This document shows positions 9,271-17,662 of a stretch of DNA of 64,000 bases, piece after piece; the stretch's first letter is position 1, and each line of letters opens with the position of its first letter. Location of the stretch: the NCBI GenBank assembly GCA_037200045.1, contig JBBCHM010000001.1:1364001-1428000 (forward strand). The letters are read 5' to 3'. The stretch is from Rhizomicrobium sp. GTDB taxonomy: Bacteria > Pseudomonadota > Alphaproteobacteria > Micropepsales > Micropepsaceae. Under the pieces are notes generated by a model. The model searched no databases, had not been told where the DNA came from, and saw only the letters and a list, made by a program, of their open reading frames with translations. Both the position numbers and the translations under genes were made by a program.

Positions 9271-10394
9271 GCGGCGTAGGCCTCAACGCTCAGGATGCGC
9301 GGAAGGCCGCTCGCCACTTCGCGCCAGCTCTCGCCGAGATCGCCGCTGCCATAGATCGTGCCCGACGCGGTGCCGAAATAGAGTCCGCCGCGCTGGTCGG
9401 CCGACAGCGAGCCGCGCAGCACCGCGGTGTAGCAATCGCCGGGAAGCCCGTTGGTCAGCGGTTCCCAGCGCCGGCCGTCGCGCGAGCGGTAGACCGCGAG
9501 CTGGCCGCCGCGCGGAAAGCGGAAATTGTCGCCATCGAGCGGCACGACGAAGACGGCGCCGGATTTCAGGTCCATCGCGCTCGCGAAACCGAAGCTGCAG
9601 CGATAGCCGTCCGACAATTCGGCGACCGGCAATCCGTCTTCCATGACCTCCCAGCTGTCGCCGCCGTCGAGGCTCTTGTGCACACCACGGTGTTCCTGGC
9701 GGTAGAGGATGTTCGCGTCGGCGGGATCGTGCTGCACGCTGTGGACGCATTGCCCGGTCGCGGCCGGCGCGGAATCGACGGCCGGATTCACGCCCTTGTT
9801 CTTCGGCGTCCAGGTCTTGCCGCCGTCGTCGCTGCGGAAGAAGCCCGCCGCCGAGACGCCGACCCAGAGGCGGTTGGGATCCTTGGCATCGGTGAGGATC
9901 GTGTGGGCGCCGAGCCCGCCGAAACCCGGCGACCAGGTCTCGCGGCCCGGCTGCTCGTTGAAGCCGTCGACCGGCTGCCACGAGGCGCCGCGATCGCGGC
10001 TGACGAACAGGCCGGCCTCCGAGACGCCGGCATAGAGCGCGCCATGCGCGGCATGGAGCGTCCAGATCTGGTCGACGAAGCGGCCGCCGCCGTTGAGCAG
10101 CCCGCCGAAATCGTCGCGCGCGATCAGGCGGTGATGCTCGGCATTGCCGCGATCGGTGGGGCGATAGCGCGGCGCGGCATCGAGCTGCTTCCAGTCCGCC
10201 ATGTCGTCGCTCGCGAACAGCGCGACGCCGTAATTGGGACTGTTCACCGCGATATAGGCGCGGCCCTGTTCGTCCCTTACGCTCGCCGTCACCGGCCAGC
10301 CGGGCAGGACGAAATCGCGGTCCCAGTTCCGTCCGTCCCTGCTCTTGAGGATGGCGGCGCCCTTGGGCGTGCCGACGATGAGGGAGATGCTCAA
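9267..10394 (-). CDS. Sialidase-like / BNR-repeat beta-propeller protein
   Basis: A 375-residue protein with repeated Asp-box motifs of the S-x-D-x-G-x-x-W type: SRDGRNWDRD, SRDRGASWQPV, SDDGGKTWTP, SLDGGDSWEVM, SRDGRRWEPL and SGDLGESWREV. These mark the blades of a six-bladed propeller. No signal peptide is evident, so it is probably cytoplasmic, and catalytic sialidase residues cannot be assigned. The related bacterial group is annotated as exo-alpha-sialidase or WD40/YVTN/BNR-like without proven activity. Overlap with the MoaD-like gene implies a shared role. Confidence 0.8.
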   Translation of the reverse strand: MSISLIVGTPKGAAILKSRDGRNWDRDFVLPGWPVTASVRDEQGRAYIAVNSPNYGVALFASDDMADWKQLDAAPRYRPTDRGNAEHHRLIARDDFGGLLNGGGRFVDQIWTLHAAHGALYAGVSEAGLFVSRDRGASWQPVDGFNEQPGRETWSPGFGGLGAHTILTDAKDPNRLWVGVSAAGFFRSDDGGKTWTPKNKGVNPAVDSAPAATGQCVHSVQHDPADANILYRQEHRGVHKSLDGGDSWEVMEDGLPVAELSDGYRCSFGFASAMDLKSGAVFVVPLDGDNFRFPRGGQLAVYRSRDGRRWEPLTNGLPGDCYTAVLRGSLSADQRGGLYFGTASGTIYGSGDLGESWREVASGLPRILSVEAYAA

Positions 10395-10429
10395 ACCTTC
10401 CTCCTGTCCTTTTCGGGAGCGTAGCGCCG

Positions 10430-11677
10430 TCAGTGCCGCGTCGCCAGCCGCGCGCGCCGGCGCTGCAGGAACGCGCGGATGGCGGGATCGGCCTGCAGGC
10501 CGATGGCCTGTTCATAGGCGTCGTCGGCTTGCGCGATCCGGCCCTGGCGCGCAAGCAATTCGGCGCGCGCCGCCCAATAAGGCTGGTGCTGCGCCAGGCG
10601 CGGATCGGCCGACAAGGCGTCGAGCGCGGCGAGGCCTTCCTCGGCGCCCGCCGTTTCCGCCAGCGCGACGGCGCGGTTGATGGCCACGACCGGCGAGGCG
10701 GCGAGCGCGAACAATGCGTCGTAGAGCGCGAGGATCGCGTGCCAGTCGGGGCCGCCGGTCAGGCGGCGGACATTGTGCGCCGATTGTATCGCGGCTTCGA
10801 GCTGGAAGCGGCCGAGGATATGCATGGCGCCGGCGCGCCGCAGCAGCGTCTCGGCCTGGTCCATCGCGGCGGCGTCCCAGAGGGCGATGTCCTGCTCGCC
10901 GAGCGGCACGAAATCGCCGCCCGCGTCGCGCCGCGCCGCCCGGCGGGCCTCCGAATGCAGCATCAGGGCGAGCAGGCCGAGCGCCTCGGGTTCTTCCGGC
11001 AGGAGCGAAGCGACAAGGCGGCCGAGCCAGATCGCCTCGCCGGCGAGGTTGCGGCGCCGCGGATCGGTGCCGGCCGGATCGCTCCAGCCCTCGGCATAGG
11101 CGGCGTAGATCGCCTGCAGCACCGCGTCGAGGCGCGGGCGAAGCTCGTCGCGCGCCGGCACGCGGAAGGGGATGCCGGCACCGCGTATCTTGGCCTTGGC
11201 GCGCACCAGGCGCTGGCCCATCGCCGACGGCGCGACGAGGAAGGCACTGGCGATGGCGGCGGCGTCGAAGCCGAGAACGGTCTGCAGGATCAAGGGCGCG
11301 CGGACCGCTTCGTCGATCGCGGGATGGGCGCAGGCGAACATCAGCGCGAGGCGCTCGTCGGGAATGTCGGCTTGCGGCTGCGTTACCATTTCTTCCGCCA
11401 GGAGTGCGAGATGCGAGGCCGCGTCCTCGCCGCGCCGGCGCCGCCGGCCGGCGTCGATCGCCTTGCGCCGCGCGGCGGTCAGGAGCCAGGCCTGCGGATT
11501 GTCCGGCACGCCGCGCAGGGGCCAGGTTTCGAGCGCCGCCGCGAAAGCCTCGGACAGCGCGTCCTCGGCCGCCGCGACGTCGCGCGTGCGGGCGGCGAGG
11601 AAGGCGACGAGCTTGCCATAGCTTTCGCGCGCCACCGCTTGCGCGGCATCGCGGGCAAGCGCGCCGCCCTCGCTCAT
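10430..11677 (-). CDS. ECF42-type RNA polymerase sigma factor
   Basis: A 415-residue protein. The N-terminal sigma-2 region (YGKLVAFLAARTRDVAAAEDALSEAFAAALETWP) is followed by sigma-4-type helices (LILQTVLGFDAAAIASAFLVAPSAMGQRLVRAK). A long C-terminal extension of about 220 residues with TPR-like helices (NRAVALAETAG..GLAAL) completes it. This extended ECF sigma, paired with a YCII/DGPF protein, defines the ECF42 group, which lacks an anti-sigma factor. It starts 4 bp after the YCII stop, so the two form an operon. Confidence 0.85.
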   Translation of the reverse strand: MSEGGALARDAAQAVARESYGKLVAFLAARTRDVAAAEDALSEAFAAALETWPLRGVPDNPQAWLLTAARRKAIDAGRRRRRGEDAASHLALLAEEMVTQPQADIPDERLALMFACAHPAIDEAVRAPLILQTVLGFDAAAIASAFLVAPSAMGQRLVRAKAKIRGAGIPFRVPARDELRPRLDAVLQAIYAAYAEGWSDPAGTDPRRRNLAGEAIWLGRLVASLLPEEPEALGLLALMLHSEARRAARRDAGGDFVPLGEQDIALWDAAAMDQAETLLRRAGAMHILGRFQLEAAIQSAHNVRRLTGGPDWHAILALYDALFALAASPVVAINRAVALAETAGAEEGLAALDALSADPRLAQHQPYWAARAELLARQGRIAQADDAYEQAIGLQADPAIRAFLQRRRARLATRH

Positions 11678-11681
11678 CGCA

Positions 11682-12029
11682 TCACATCTGCCAGACGGGA
11701 CGCACTTCCATCGTGCCCAGGCCGGCGCCGGGACAGCGCGCCGCCCAGGCGATGGCCGCGTCGAGATCGGGCGCCTCGATCAGGTAATAGCCGCCGAGCT
11801 GTTCCTTGGTCTCGGCATAGGGGCCGTTGAGCACCTGGGTCTTGCCGTCGGCGACGCGCACGGTGGTGGCGGTGGCGATGGGTTTCAGCCGGTCGGCGGA
11901 CACCAGGGCGCCGGCCTTTTTCAGCGCCTCGGTATAGGCGCCATAGGCGGCCATCACCTGGCCCATGTCCTGCTCGCTGCGCTTCGCCAGTTCGGCCTCG
12001 TTGTCGTAGATCAACAGCATGTACTGCAT
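11682..12029 (-). CDS. YCII/DGPF-family protein, ECF42 partner
   Basis: A 115-residue dimeric alpha-beta barrel protein. It opens MQYMLLIYDNE and contains GPYAETKEQLGGYYLIEAPD, the conserved YCII-related block. Such proteins are the usual genomic partners of ECF42 sigma factors and are thought to be both targets and regulators; the chemistry is unknown. ATG 12029 is preceded by GGAGA at good spacing. The 155-bp region upstream separates it from the divergent antitoxin-like gene and contains two AAATTT-centred palindromes. Confidence 0.85.
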   Translation of the reverse strand: MQYMLLIYDNEAELAKRSEQDMGQVMAAYGAYTEALKKAGALVSADRLKPIATATTVRVADGKTQVLNGPYAETKEQLGGYYLIEAPDLDAAIAWAARCPGAGLGTMEVRPVWQM

Positions 12030-12107
12030 GACGGTCTCCTTCGCCGGCCGGCTCCATGCGCGGCCCGACAGGATGACGCGCGGGGCGGGCGGATTTCGAC
12101 AGGGGCA

Positions 12108-12150
12108 GACAAATTTGTCATGTCCGGGTCGCGATTGCCCGCAAATTTGC
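12108..12150. promoter_or_regulatory. Two AAATTT-centred palindromes (possible operators)
   Basis: GACAAATTTGTC at 12108-12119 and GCAAATTTGC at 12141-12150 are perfect palindromes with related cores. They lie in the divergent gap between the YCII/ECF42 operon and the antitoxin-like gene. The second lies upstream of a TATATT box at 12173-12178 that would place transcription start at about the antitoxin ATG. Autoregulation by the antitoxin is a guess. Confidence 0.35.
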
Positions 12151-12184
12151 GTGCTGAAAACTGCAAAAATGTTATATTTCGCCT

Positions 12185-12409
12185 ATGATAAGGGATCAAA
12201 TTGCAGCCGTGCTGGAAAGTGTCCGATCCTGGCCGGAACAGGATCAAGCCGAACTCGCCGAACTGGCACGCGAGATCGAGGCCCGGCGTAAGGGCGTCTA
12301 TCAATTGACCGACGACGAACGGGCCGCGATCGAAATAGCCCGCCGCAGCGAGATCGTGCCGGACGATGATGTCGCGGCCTTCTGGAAGGCGCGCGGCATC
12401 GCAATTTGA
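12185..12409 (+). CDS. Orphan antitoxin-like protein
   Basis: A 74-residue acidic helical protein. The pattern 'SWPEQDQAELAELAREIEAR..GVYQLTDDERAAIEIAR..IVPDDDVAAFW' is that of the small antitoxins found with ParE/RelE-type toxins. No toxin follows: 7 bp after the stop a palindromic repeat begins and the next gene is on the other strand. There is no ribosome-binding site, and a TATATT box 7 bp before the ATG suggests a leaderless mRNA. It may be a remnant of a toxin-antitoxin pair or a stand-alone regulator. Confidence 0.6.
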   Translation: MIRDQIAAVLESVRSWPEQDQAELAELAREIEARRKGVYQLTDDERAAIEIARRSEIVPDDDVAAFWKARGIAI

Positions 12410-12416
12410 TAAAAGT

Positions 12417-12526
12417 TGTCATGGCCCGCGAATGCGGGCCACCCAGGTGACATCCGCTCCGAACGTGCAGGTTTCAACTGGGTCCGCCGTTCGTACGCTG
12501 TCGCTACGAACTCGCGGCGGATGACA
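12417..12526. repeat. Two-armed palindromic repeat, copy 1
   Basis: A 110-bp element bounded by TGTCAT and ATGACA. The left arm has stem GGCCCGC / GCGGGCC with loop GAAT, followed by ACCCAGGTGA. The right arm starts CTGGGTCCGCC and carries the long module (GTTCGTA...TACGAAC at 12489-12511). It separates the antitoxin-like gene from moaB, which converge on it. Confidence 0.8.
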
Positions 12527-12538
12527 CCGAGCGGAAGA

Positions 12539-13075
12539 CTAACGCCTGTGCTCTTCCAGCCTCGGCATGATGTCGACGAAGTTGCAGGGCTTGTGGCGGA
12601 TGTCGAGCTGGTATTTCAAAATCCCGTCCCAGCCGTCCTTCACCGCGCCCGGCGAGCCGGGCAGGGCGAAGAGATAGGTCCCCTTGGCGACGCCGGCGCA
12701 GGCCCTGGACTGCAGCGTCGAGGTGCCGACCTTGGCGAAGCTGATCTGGTGGAAGATCACCGAGAAGCCGTCGATCTCCTTCTCGAACAGCGGTTTCATC
12801 GCCTCGACCGTCACATCACGGCCGGTGAGGCCTGTGCCGCCGGTCGAGATCACGACGTCGATCCCAGGATCGTCGATCCAGGCCTGAAGCTGCGCCGCGA
12901 TTTTGTCCTTGTCGTCGCGCAGCAGCATGCGCGCGGCGAGGATGTGTCCCGCCTCGGCGATGCGCCCGGCGAGTGTGTCGCCGGACTTGTCCTCCGCCGC
13001 GGTCCGCGTATCCGACACGGTCAGCACCGCGATGCGGACGGGGATGAAGGCGACGGTCTCGTCAATACCGGGCAT
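12539..13075 (-). CDS. moaB: Molybdenum cofactor biosynthesis protein B
   Basis: A 178-residue MoaB/MogA-fold protein with VLTVSDTRTAAEDKSGD near the N-terminus and the pterin-binding VVISTGGTGLTGRDVT at about 92-107. LFALPGSPGAVKDGW sits in the C-terminal part. MoaB/MogA proteins adenylylate molybdopterin before molybdate insertion. ATG 13075 lies inside the 3' end of the transglycosylase gene (14-bp overlap), so it is co-transcribed with it. Other Mo-cofactor genes are not adjacent apart from the distant MoaD-like protein. Confidence 0.9.
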   Translation of the reverse strand: MPGIDETVAFIPVRIAVLTVSDTRTAAEDKSGDTLAGRIAEAGHILAARMLLRDDKDKIAAQLQAWIDDPGIDVVISTGGTGLTGRDVTVEAMKPLFEKEIDGFSVIFHQISFAKVGTSTLQSRACAGVAKGTYLFALPGSPGAVKDGWDGILKYQLDIRHKPCNFVDIMPRLEEHRR

Positions 13076-14894
13076 CACTGACGACCTGGTTGTCGGGCGG
13101 CGGCGGCGCGACCACGGGCGGCTTGGGCGCCGGCGGCTGGGCCGGCGCGCGATAGATCGGCCATTGGCCGGCGACGGTCTGGTCCAAGGTCGGCGTCGGC
13201 TCGCCGAGGCGCCGGCTGTACAGCCAGTGATACATCAGCAGGCGCTTCACATAGAACCGTGTCTCGGTGATGCGGATGCTCTCGATGAATTCGAGCGCGT
13301 CGTCTTCCTTGCCGGCGCGCGCGTTGATCCAGCCGGCGAGGCGCAGCGGCCCGGCGTTGTAGGCCGACGGCACCTGCACGAGATTGCCGCCATAGGTGTC
13401 GAGCAGATAGGCGATGTAGCGCTGGCCGATGGACATGTTGTAGGTCGGATCGCTGAGCGCGGAGACCGCGCCGCTGCCGCCGAACTTGGCCGCGGTCGGC
13501 GGCATGAGCTGCATCAGGCCGCGGGCGCCGGCCGGCGACACGGCATCGGCGACGAAGCGGCTCTCGCAGCGGATGAAGGCGAGCACCAGCGAGGGATCGA
13601 TGGTGTAGCCGCCGTCCGGCTTGTAGCCGGGAACGGGAAACAGGCCGGTGAGCAGAACGCCGGTGCGCGCCACGGTCTCGCTGGCGCGCAGTTCGATGTT
13701 GGTCGCGTTCATGCGGCGGGCGAGCGCGGCATAGCCCATGTCGCGGCTGCCGTCGCTTTCGCCGAAGGCGCGGTTGAGTTCGCCCGGAACGGCGGCGCGT
13801 TCCTCGCCCACTTGGGTCAGCGCCACGGCGCGATGCGCGGAGGGCACCGCCATGATGGCGGCGAAATCGGCGGCGGTCAGGACGGGATCGCGGAATCCGG
13901 TCTGGGTGTCCTGGCCGAGCATCTTCTCGGCCAGCAGGCCGTAGAAGCTCGGTTGCTCGCGCGCGGCGGCGTTGAGCAGAGTGACGACGCGCTGCGGATC
14001 GCCGTAGCGCAGATGGGCGCGCGCCGCCCAGAACGCGGCCTGGGCGCGCAGATAGTTCGGAACGCTGCCCGTCGCCGCCAGCACTTCGAGGCGGTTGGCG
14101 GCGTCCTCGTAATTGCCGAGCCGATAGGCCGCGAAGCCGGCGTACCAGTCGAGCACCGGCGTCGTGAGCCGGACGTCGCCCTTCACGCCCATCGCCGCGT
14201 CATAGGCCGCCTGATCCTCGCCCTCGGCGATGTAGGAGGCGGAGACGCGGCTGATCAGGCGCGCCAGGTCGTAGGGCGCCGCGCCGGCGTCCTGTGCCTG
14301 ATGCACCACGGCATAGGCCTGGTCCGGCTGGTCGGCCTTGATGAAGCGTTCGACCTGCGCCTGCGCGTTGCGTCCCGCCTCGGTGGTGAGCGGCGGATCG
14401 GAGGTGTCGAACTCCTCATAGCCGCCGCCGCGCCGGCGCCCGGGCGGGGCGGGGACCGGCACGCTTGCGGTCATGACGACGGCGACGACGTGATGGCGTT
14501 TGTGCACGCGCTTGGAGGCGCGCTGCACCGCCAGCCGGTAGACGCGGTCGGCGATCGGCAGCTCGGCGTATTGGTGCATCCAGTCGACCAGTTCGGCCAG
14601 CGAGGCATGGCCGCGCGGCGACAGATAGTGCTCGGCCAGGACATAGCCTTCGAGCGAGCGGTCGGAGACCTTGGTGTAGAGGTCCTTGGCGTCATCAAAA
14701 CGACCGGCGCGCTCGGCGGCGAAGACCTGGCGGTAGAGCGTCACGTCGGCGGGCGAGAGGATCTCCATCGGAACCGAGACGGCGGCGCCGGCATCCTCGG
14801 GCAGCGGCATGTCGGCGCGCGCGACGCCGAACGTCGCGGCGGCGGCGAGGGCCAAGGCAGTCCAGGTCGCAAGACGCATCAAAAAGTTCCGCAT
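13062..14894 (-). CDS. Soluble lytic murein transglycosylase (SLT)
   Basis: A 610-residue exported protein. An N-terminal signal peptide (MRLATWTALALAAAATFGVARA) is followed by a long helical solenoid of superhelical repeats. The catalytic SLT domain is at about 455-575: IRCESRF with the catalytic Glu, GLMQLMPPTAAKFG, and SAYNAGPLRLAGW. These enzymes cleave the MurNAc-GlcNAc bond of peptidoglycan to leave 1,6-anhydro ends in the periplasm. The C-terminus is Pro-rich. ATG 14894 is used; a TTG codon precedes it and a second ATG lies 15 bp downstream. It is followed by moaB with overlap and preceded by the UDG gene. Confidence 0.9.
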   Translation of the reverse strand: MRNFLMRLATWTALALAAAATFGVARADMPLPEDAGAAVSVPMEILSPADVTLYRQVFAAERAGRFDDAKDLYTKVSDRSLEGYVLAEHYLSPRGHASLAELVDWMHQYAELPIADRVYRLAVQRASKRVHKRHHVVAVVMTASVPVPAPPGRRRGGGYEEFDTSDPPLTTEAGRNAQAQVERFIKADQPDQAYAVVHQAQDAGAAPYDLARLISRVSASYIAEGEDQAAYDAAMGVKGDVRLTTPVLDWYAGFAAYRLGNYEDAANRLEVLAATGSVPNYLRAQAAFWAARAHLRYGDPQRVVTLLNAAAREQPSFYGLLAEKMLGQDTQTGFRDPVLTAADFAAIMAVPSAHRAVALTQVGEERAAVPGELNRAFGESDGSRDMGYAALARRMNATNIELRASETVARTGVLLTGLFPVPGYKPDGGYTIDPSLVLAFIRCESRFVADAVSPAGARGLMQLMPPTAAKFGGSGAVSALSDPTYNMSIGQRYIAYLLDTYGGNLVQVPSAYNAGPLRLAGWINARAGKEDDALEFIESIRITETRFYVKRLLMYHWLYSRRLGEPTPTLDQTVAGQWPIYRAPAQPPAPKPPVVAPPPPDNQVVSDARY

Positions 14895-14905
14895 CAAAGG
14901 GTGAG

Positions 14906-15739
14906 CTATTTCGCGTTCAGATCGTCCAGCCTGTCGGCCACCGCCTGCAAATCGCGCCAGGCCAGTTTCTTATGCGCGGGCTGCCGGAGCAAGTAGGCCG
15001 GATGCAGCGTCGGCATCACGGGAACCATCCGCGTCCCGATCCGGTATTCCAGCCAGCGGCCGCGAATCTTCATGATCCCATCATTCAAGCCTAGCACATG
15101 CCGCGCCGACACCGCGCCCAGGAGGATCAGGATGCGCGGCTGCGCGAGTTCGATGTGGCGGCGCAGAAAGGGGATGCACATCGCGACCTCGCCGGGATCG
15201 GGATTGCGGTTGTCCGGCGGGCGCCACGGCATGACGTTGGCGATATAGGCGGAGCTCCGGTCGAGACCGATCGCCGCCAGCATGCGGTCGAGCAGCTTGC
15301 CGGCGCGACCGACGAAGGGCAGGCCGGCGGCGTCTTCGTCCTTGCCCGGGGCTTCGCCGATGAACATCACGCCGCTCGCCGGATTGCCGTCGGCGAAGAC
15401 GGTGTGCTTGGCGAGCTTCTTGAGCTGCGAGCCGTCGAAGGCTTCGAGCGCGGCCTTTAGTTCCGCCAGGCTGTTGCAGCGCGCGGAGATTTCCAGCGCC
15501 GAGCTGAACCCGTCCGTCGCCAGCGGCGCGACATTGGTGGGGGTGATCTGCGCGAGGGGGCGCGGGCCTTCGGGTCGTTGCGGCGCGGGTTTCGCCGGAG
15601 CGACGGCGGCTGGCCGAGCCGTCTGCGCGGGAGGCGGCGTTTTCGCAATGAACCGATCCACCGGCGCTTCGCCGATGGCTTCGTCGGCACCGGCGTCGAG
15701 GAGCCAGGACAGGGTGGAGAGCGGGTCGGCGTTCGACAT
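14906..15739 (-). CDS. Uracil-DNA glycosylase, family 4-like
   Basis: A 277-residue protein with a Pro/Ala-rich N-terminal 65 residues and a UDG domain: [44 protein letters not shown] and [13 protein letters not shown] (HPAYLLR carries the catalytic-site His). It excises uracil from DNA in base-excision repair. Only two cysteines are present in the whole protein, and the position that is a Cys in the related FDGC motif is Ser (FDGSQLKK). It therefore cannot bind the four-Cys [4Fe-4S] cluster of classical family 4. A cluster-free class is known from Bradyrhizobium and this may belong to it. Confidence 0.85.
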   Translation of the reverse strand: MSNADPLSTLSWLLDAGADEAIGEAPVDRFIAKTPPPAQTARPAAVAPAKPAPQRPEGPRPLAQITPTNVAPLATDGFSSALEISARCNSLAELKAALEAFDGSQLKKLAKHTVFADGNPASGVMFIGEAPGKDEDAAGLPFVGRAGKLLDRMLAAIGLDRSSAYIANVMPWRPPDNRNPDPGEVAMCIPFLRRHIELAQPRILILLGAVSARHVLGLNDGIMKIRGRWLEYRIGTRMVPVMPTLHPAYLLRQPAHKKLAWRDLQAVADRLDDLNAK

Positions 15740-15745
15740 GTCCGG

Positions 15746-15892
15746 CTAGCTGAAGACCACGAAGCAATGATGGGCATCCGTGCAGGTGCGCGGCCCAAAC
15801 CAAGTCACCGCGGCGATCAGGATAAGGACGCCCGCCGCGACGGTGCCCACACCGGCCACGGCCGCGATCAAACTCCGCTGAATCAACGTCAT
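15746..15892 (-). CDS. Small single-span membrane protein (48 aa)
   Basis: ATG 15892 opens a 48-codon frame: a short basic start (MTLIQR), one hydrophobic segment at about residues 8-30 ([20 protein letters not shown]), and a polar tail with two cysteines (TCTDAHHC). GGAAAGG lies upstream at acceptable spacing; ATG 15898 is an alternative. The stop lies 6 bp before the UDG start, so it would be the first gene of the UDG-transglycosylase-moaB run. Function unknown. Confidence 0.45.
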   Translation of the reverse strand: MTLIQRSLIAAVAGVGTVAAGVLILIAAVTWFGPRTCTDAHHCFVVFS

Positions 15893-16000
15893 GACCATCC
15901 GCCTTTCCGCTAGGGACCGTAGCATGATTTGCGCCGGTTGACCGCCGATTCCGCCCGCCCCATAAGGGGTTTACGGGGATGAAATTGGGTTTTCAGGTCG

Positions 16001-17653
16001 ATGGCCGAAGAAGTTCAGCGCGAGAGCATGGAATACGACGTCGTGATCGTCGGCGGCGGCCCCGCGGGGCTCGCGAGCGCGATCCGGCTCAAGCAGATCA
16101 ATCCCGAGATCACGGTCTGCCTGCTCGAAAAGGGGTCCGAGGTCGGCGCGCATATCCTGTCGGGCGCGGTGATCGATCCGATCGGGCTGAACGAGCTCAT
16201 CCCCGACTGGAAGGCGAAGGGCGCGCCGCTCGACACGCCGGTGACCGACGATCGCTTCTACATGCTGGGACCGGCGGGACATATCCGCATCCCGAATTTC
16301 ATCTTCCCGCCCTTCATGTCGAACCACGGCAACTACATCGCGAGCCTGTCGAATGTCTGCAAATGGCTGGCGACCGAAGCCGAAGCGCTGGGCGTGGAGA
16401 TCTATCCCGGATTCCCGGCCGCCGATCTCGTCGTCGAAAACGGCGTGGTGAAGGGCGTGACCACCGGCGATCTCGGCATCGCCAAGGACGGCCATCACAA
16501 GGCGGGCTTCACGCCCGGCATGAACATCCTGGGCAAATACACGCTGTTCGCGGAAGGTGCGCGCGGCTCGCTGACCAAGCGGCTGCTCAACGACTACAAT
16601 CTCAGCGAGGGCCGCGACTACCAGAAATTCGGCATCGGCATCAAGGAGCTCTGGGAGCTGCCCGCCGACCAGCACAAGAAGGGCCTGGTGCTGCACACCA
16701 TGGGCTGGCCGCTCGACAACGGCACGGGTGGCGGCGTGTTCATGTACCATTGGGGCGAGAATTTCTGCTCCATCGGCTTCGTGGTGCACCTGAACTACTC
16801 CAACCCCTATCTCTCGCCCTTCGACGAGATGCAGCGGGTCAAGCAGCATCCGGTGCTCAAGCAATATCTCCAGGGCGGCAAGCGCATCGGCTATGGCGCG
16901 CGCGCCATCACCGAAGGCGGCCTGCAGTCGGTGCCGAAGCTGGCCTTCCCGGGCGGGGCGCTCGTGGGCTGCGCCGCGGGCTTCGTCAATGTGCCGCGCA
17001 TCAAGGGCAGCCACAACGCGATGAAGACGGGCATGCTGGCGGCCGAAGCGGTCGCGGCCGCGCTCGCCGCGGGCCGCGCTGGCGACACGCTGGACGGCTA
17101 CGAGGCCAGCTATCGCGCCAGCCATGTCTACAAGGACCTGCACCGGGTCCGGAACGTCAAGCCGCTATGGTCCCGGTTCGGGACGATCCTGGGCCTGGTG
17201 CCGCTGGGCGGCATCGACATGTGGTTCAACCAATTGTTCGGCTTTTCGCCGTTCGGGACGCTGAAGCACGGCAAGCCGGACTATGCGACGCTGAAACCGG
17301 CGGCGGACTCGCGGAAGATCGCCTATCCCCGGCCGGACGGCGTTATCAGTTTCGACAAACTTTCGTCGGTATTCTTATCCAATACAAACCATGAGGAAGA
17401 TCAGCCGGTTCACCTGAAATTGACCGATCCCGCGATCCCGATCCGGGATAACCTTCCCCGGTACGACGAGCCGGCGCAGCGCTATTGTCCGGCCGGCGTC
17501 TACGAGGTCGTGCAGGAAGCGGCCGGGCCGCGTTTTCAGATCAACGCGCAGAACTGCGTGCACTGCAAGACCTGCGACATCAAGGATCCGGCGCAGAACA
17601 TCAACTGGGTGACGCCGGAAGGCGGGGGCGGACCGAACTACCCCAACATGTGA
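16001..17653 (+). CDS. Electron transfer flavoprotein-ubiquinone oxidoreductase
   Basis: A 550-residue protein matching ETF-QO across its length. The FAD-binding YDVVIVGGGPAGLASAIRLKQ is at 12-32, followed by EKGSEVGAHILSGAVIDP. The ubiquinone/membrane region lies in the middle, and a C-terminal [4Fe-4S] ferredoxin-like domain carries CPAGVYE and CVHCKTCDIKDP. It passes electrons from ETF, reduced by acyl-CoA and other dehydrogenases, to ubiquinone at the inner membrane. The next gene, the TPR lipoprotein, starts 10 bp after the stop. Confidence 0.95.
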   Translation: MAEEVQRESMEYDVVIVGGGPAGLASAIRLKQINPEITVCLLEKGSEVGAHILSGAVIDPIGLNELIPDWKAKGAPLDTPVTDDRFYMLGPAGHIRIPNFIFPPFMSNHGNYIASLSNVCKWLATEAEALGVEIYPGFPAADLVVENGVVKGVTTGDLGIAKDGHHKAGFTPGMNILGKYTLFAEGARGSLTKRLLNDYNLSEGRDYQKFGIGIKELWELPADQHKKGLVLHTMGWPLDNGTGGGVFMYHWGENFCSIGFVVHLNYSNPYLSPFDEMQRVKQHPVLKQYLQGGKRIGYGARAITEGGLQSVPKLAFPGGALVGCAAGFVNVPRIKGSHNAMKTGMLAAEAVAAALAAGRAGDTLDGYEASYRASHVYKDLHRVRNVKPLWSRFGTILGLVPLGGIDMWFNQLFGFSPFGTLKHGKPDYATLKPAADSRKIAYPRPDGVISFDKLSSVFLSNTNHEEDQPVHLKLTDPAIPIRDNLPRYDEPAQRYCPAGVYEVVQEAAGPRFQINAQNCVHCKTCDIKDPAQNINWVTPEGGGGPNYPNM

Positions 17654-17662
17654 GGATAAAGG

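Noticed and set aside
12416..12538. Toxin gene following the antitoxin
   Set aside because: The only open frame starts in the palindromic repeat and shows no ParE/RelE or PIN features.
12903..14996. Long open frame opposite moaB and the lytic transglycosylase
   Set aside because: Translation has shadow-frame composition, and the reverse strand carries complete SLT and MoaB motifs.
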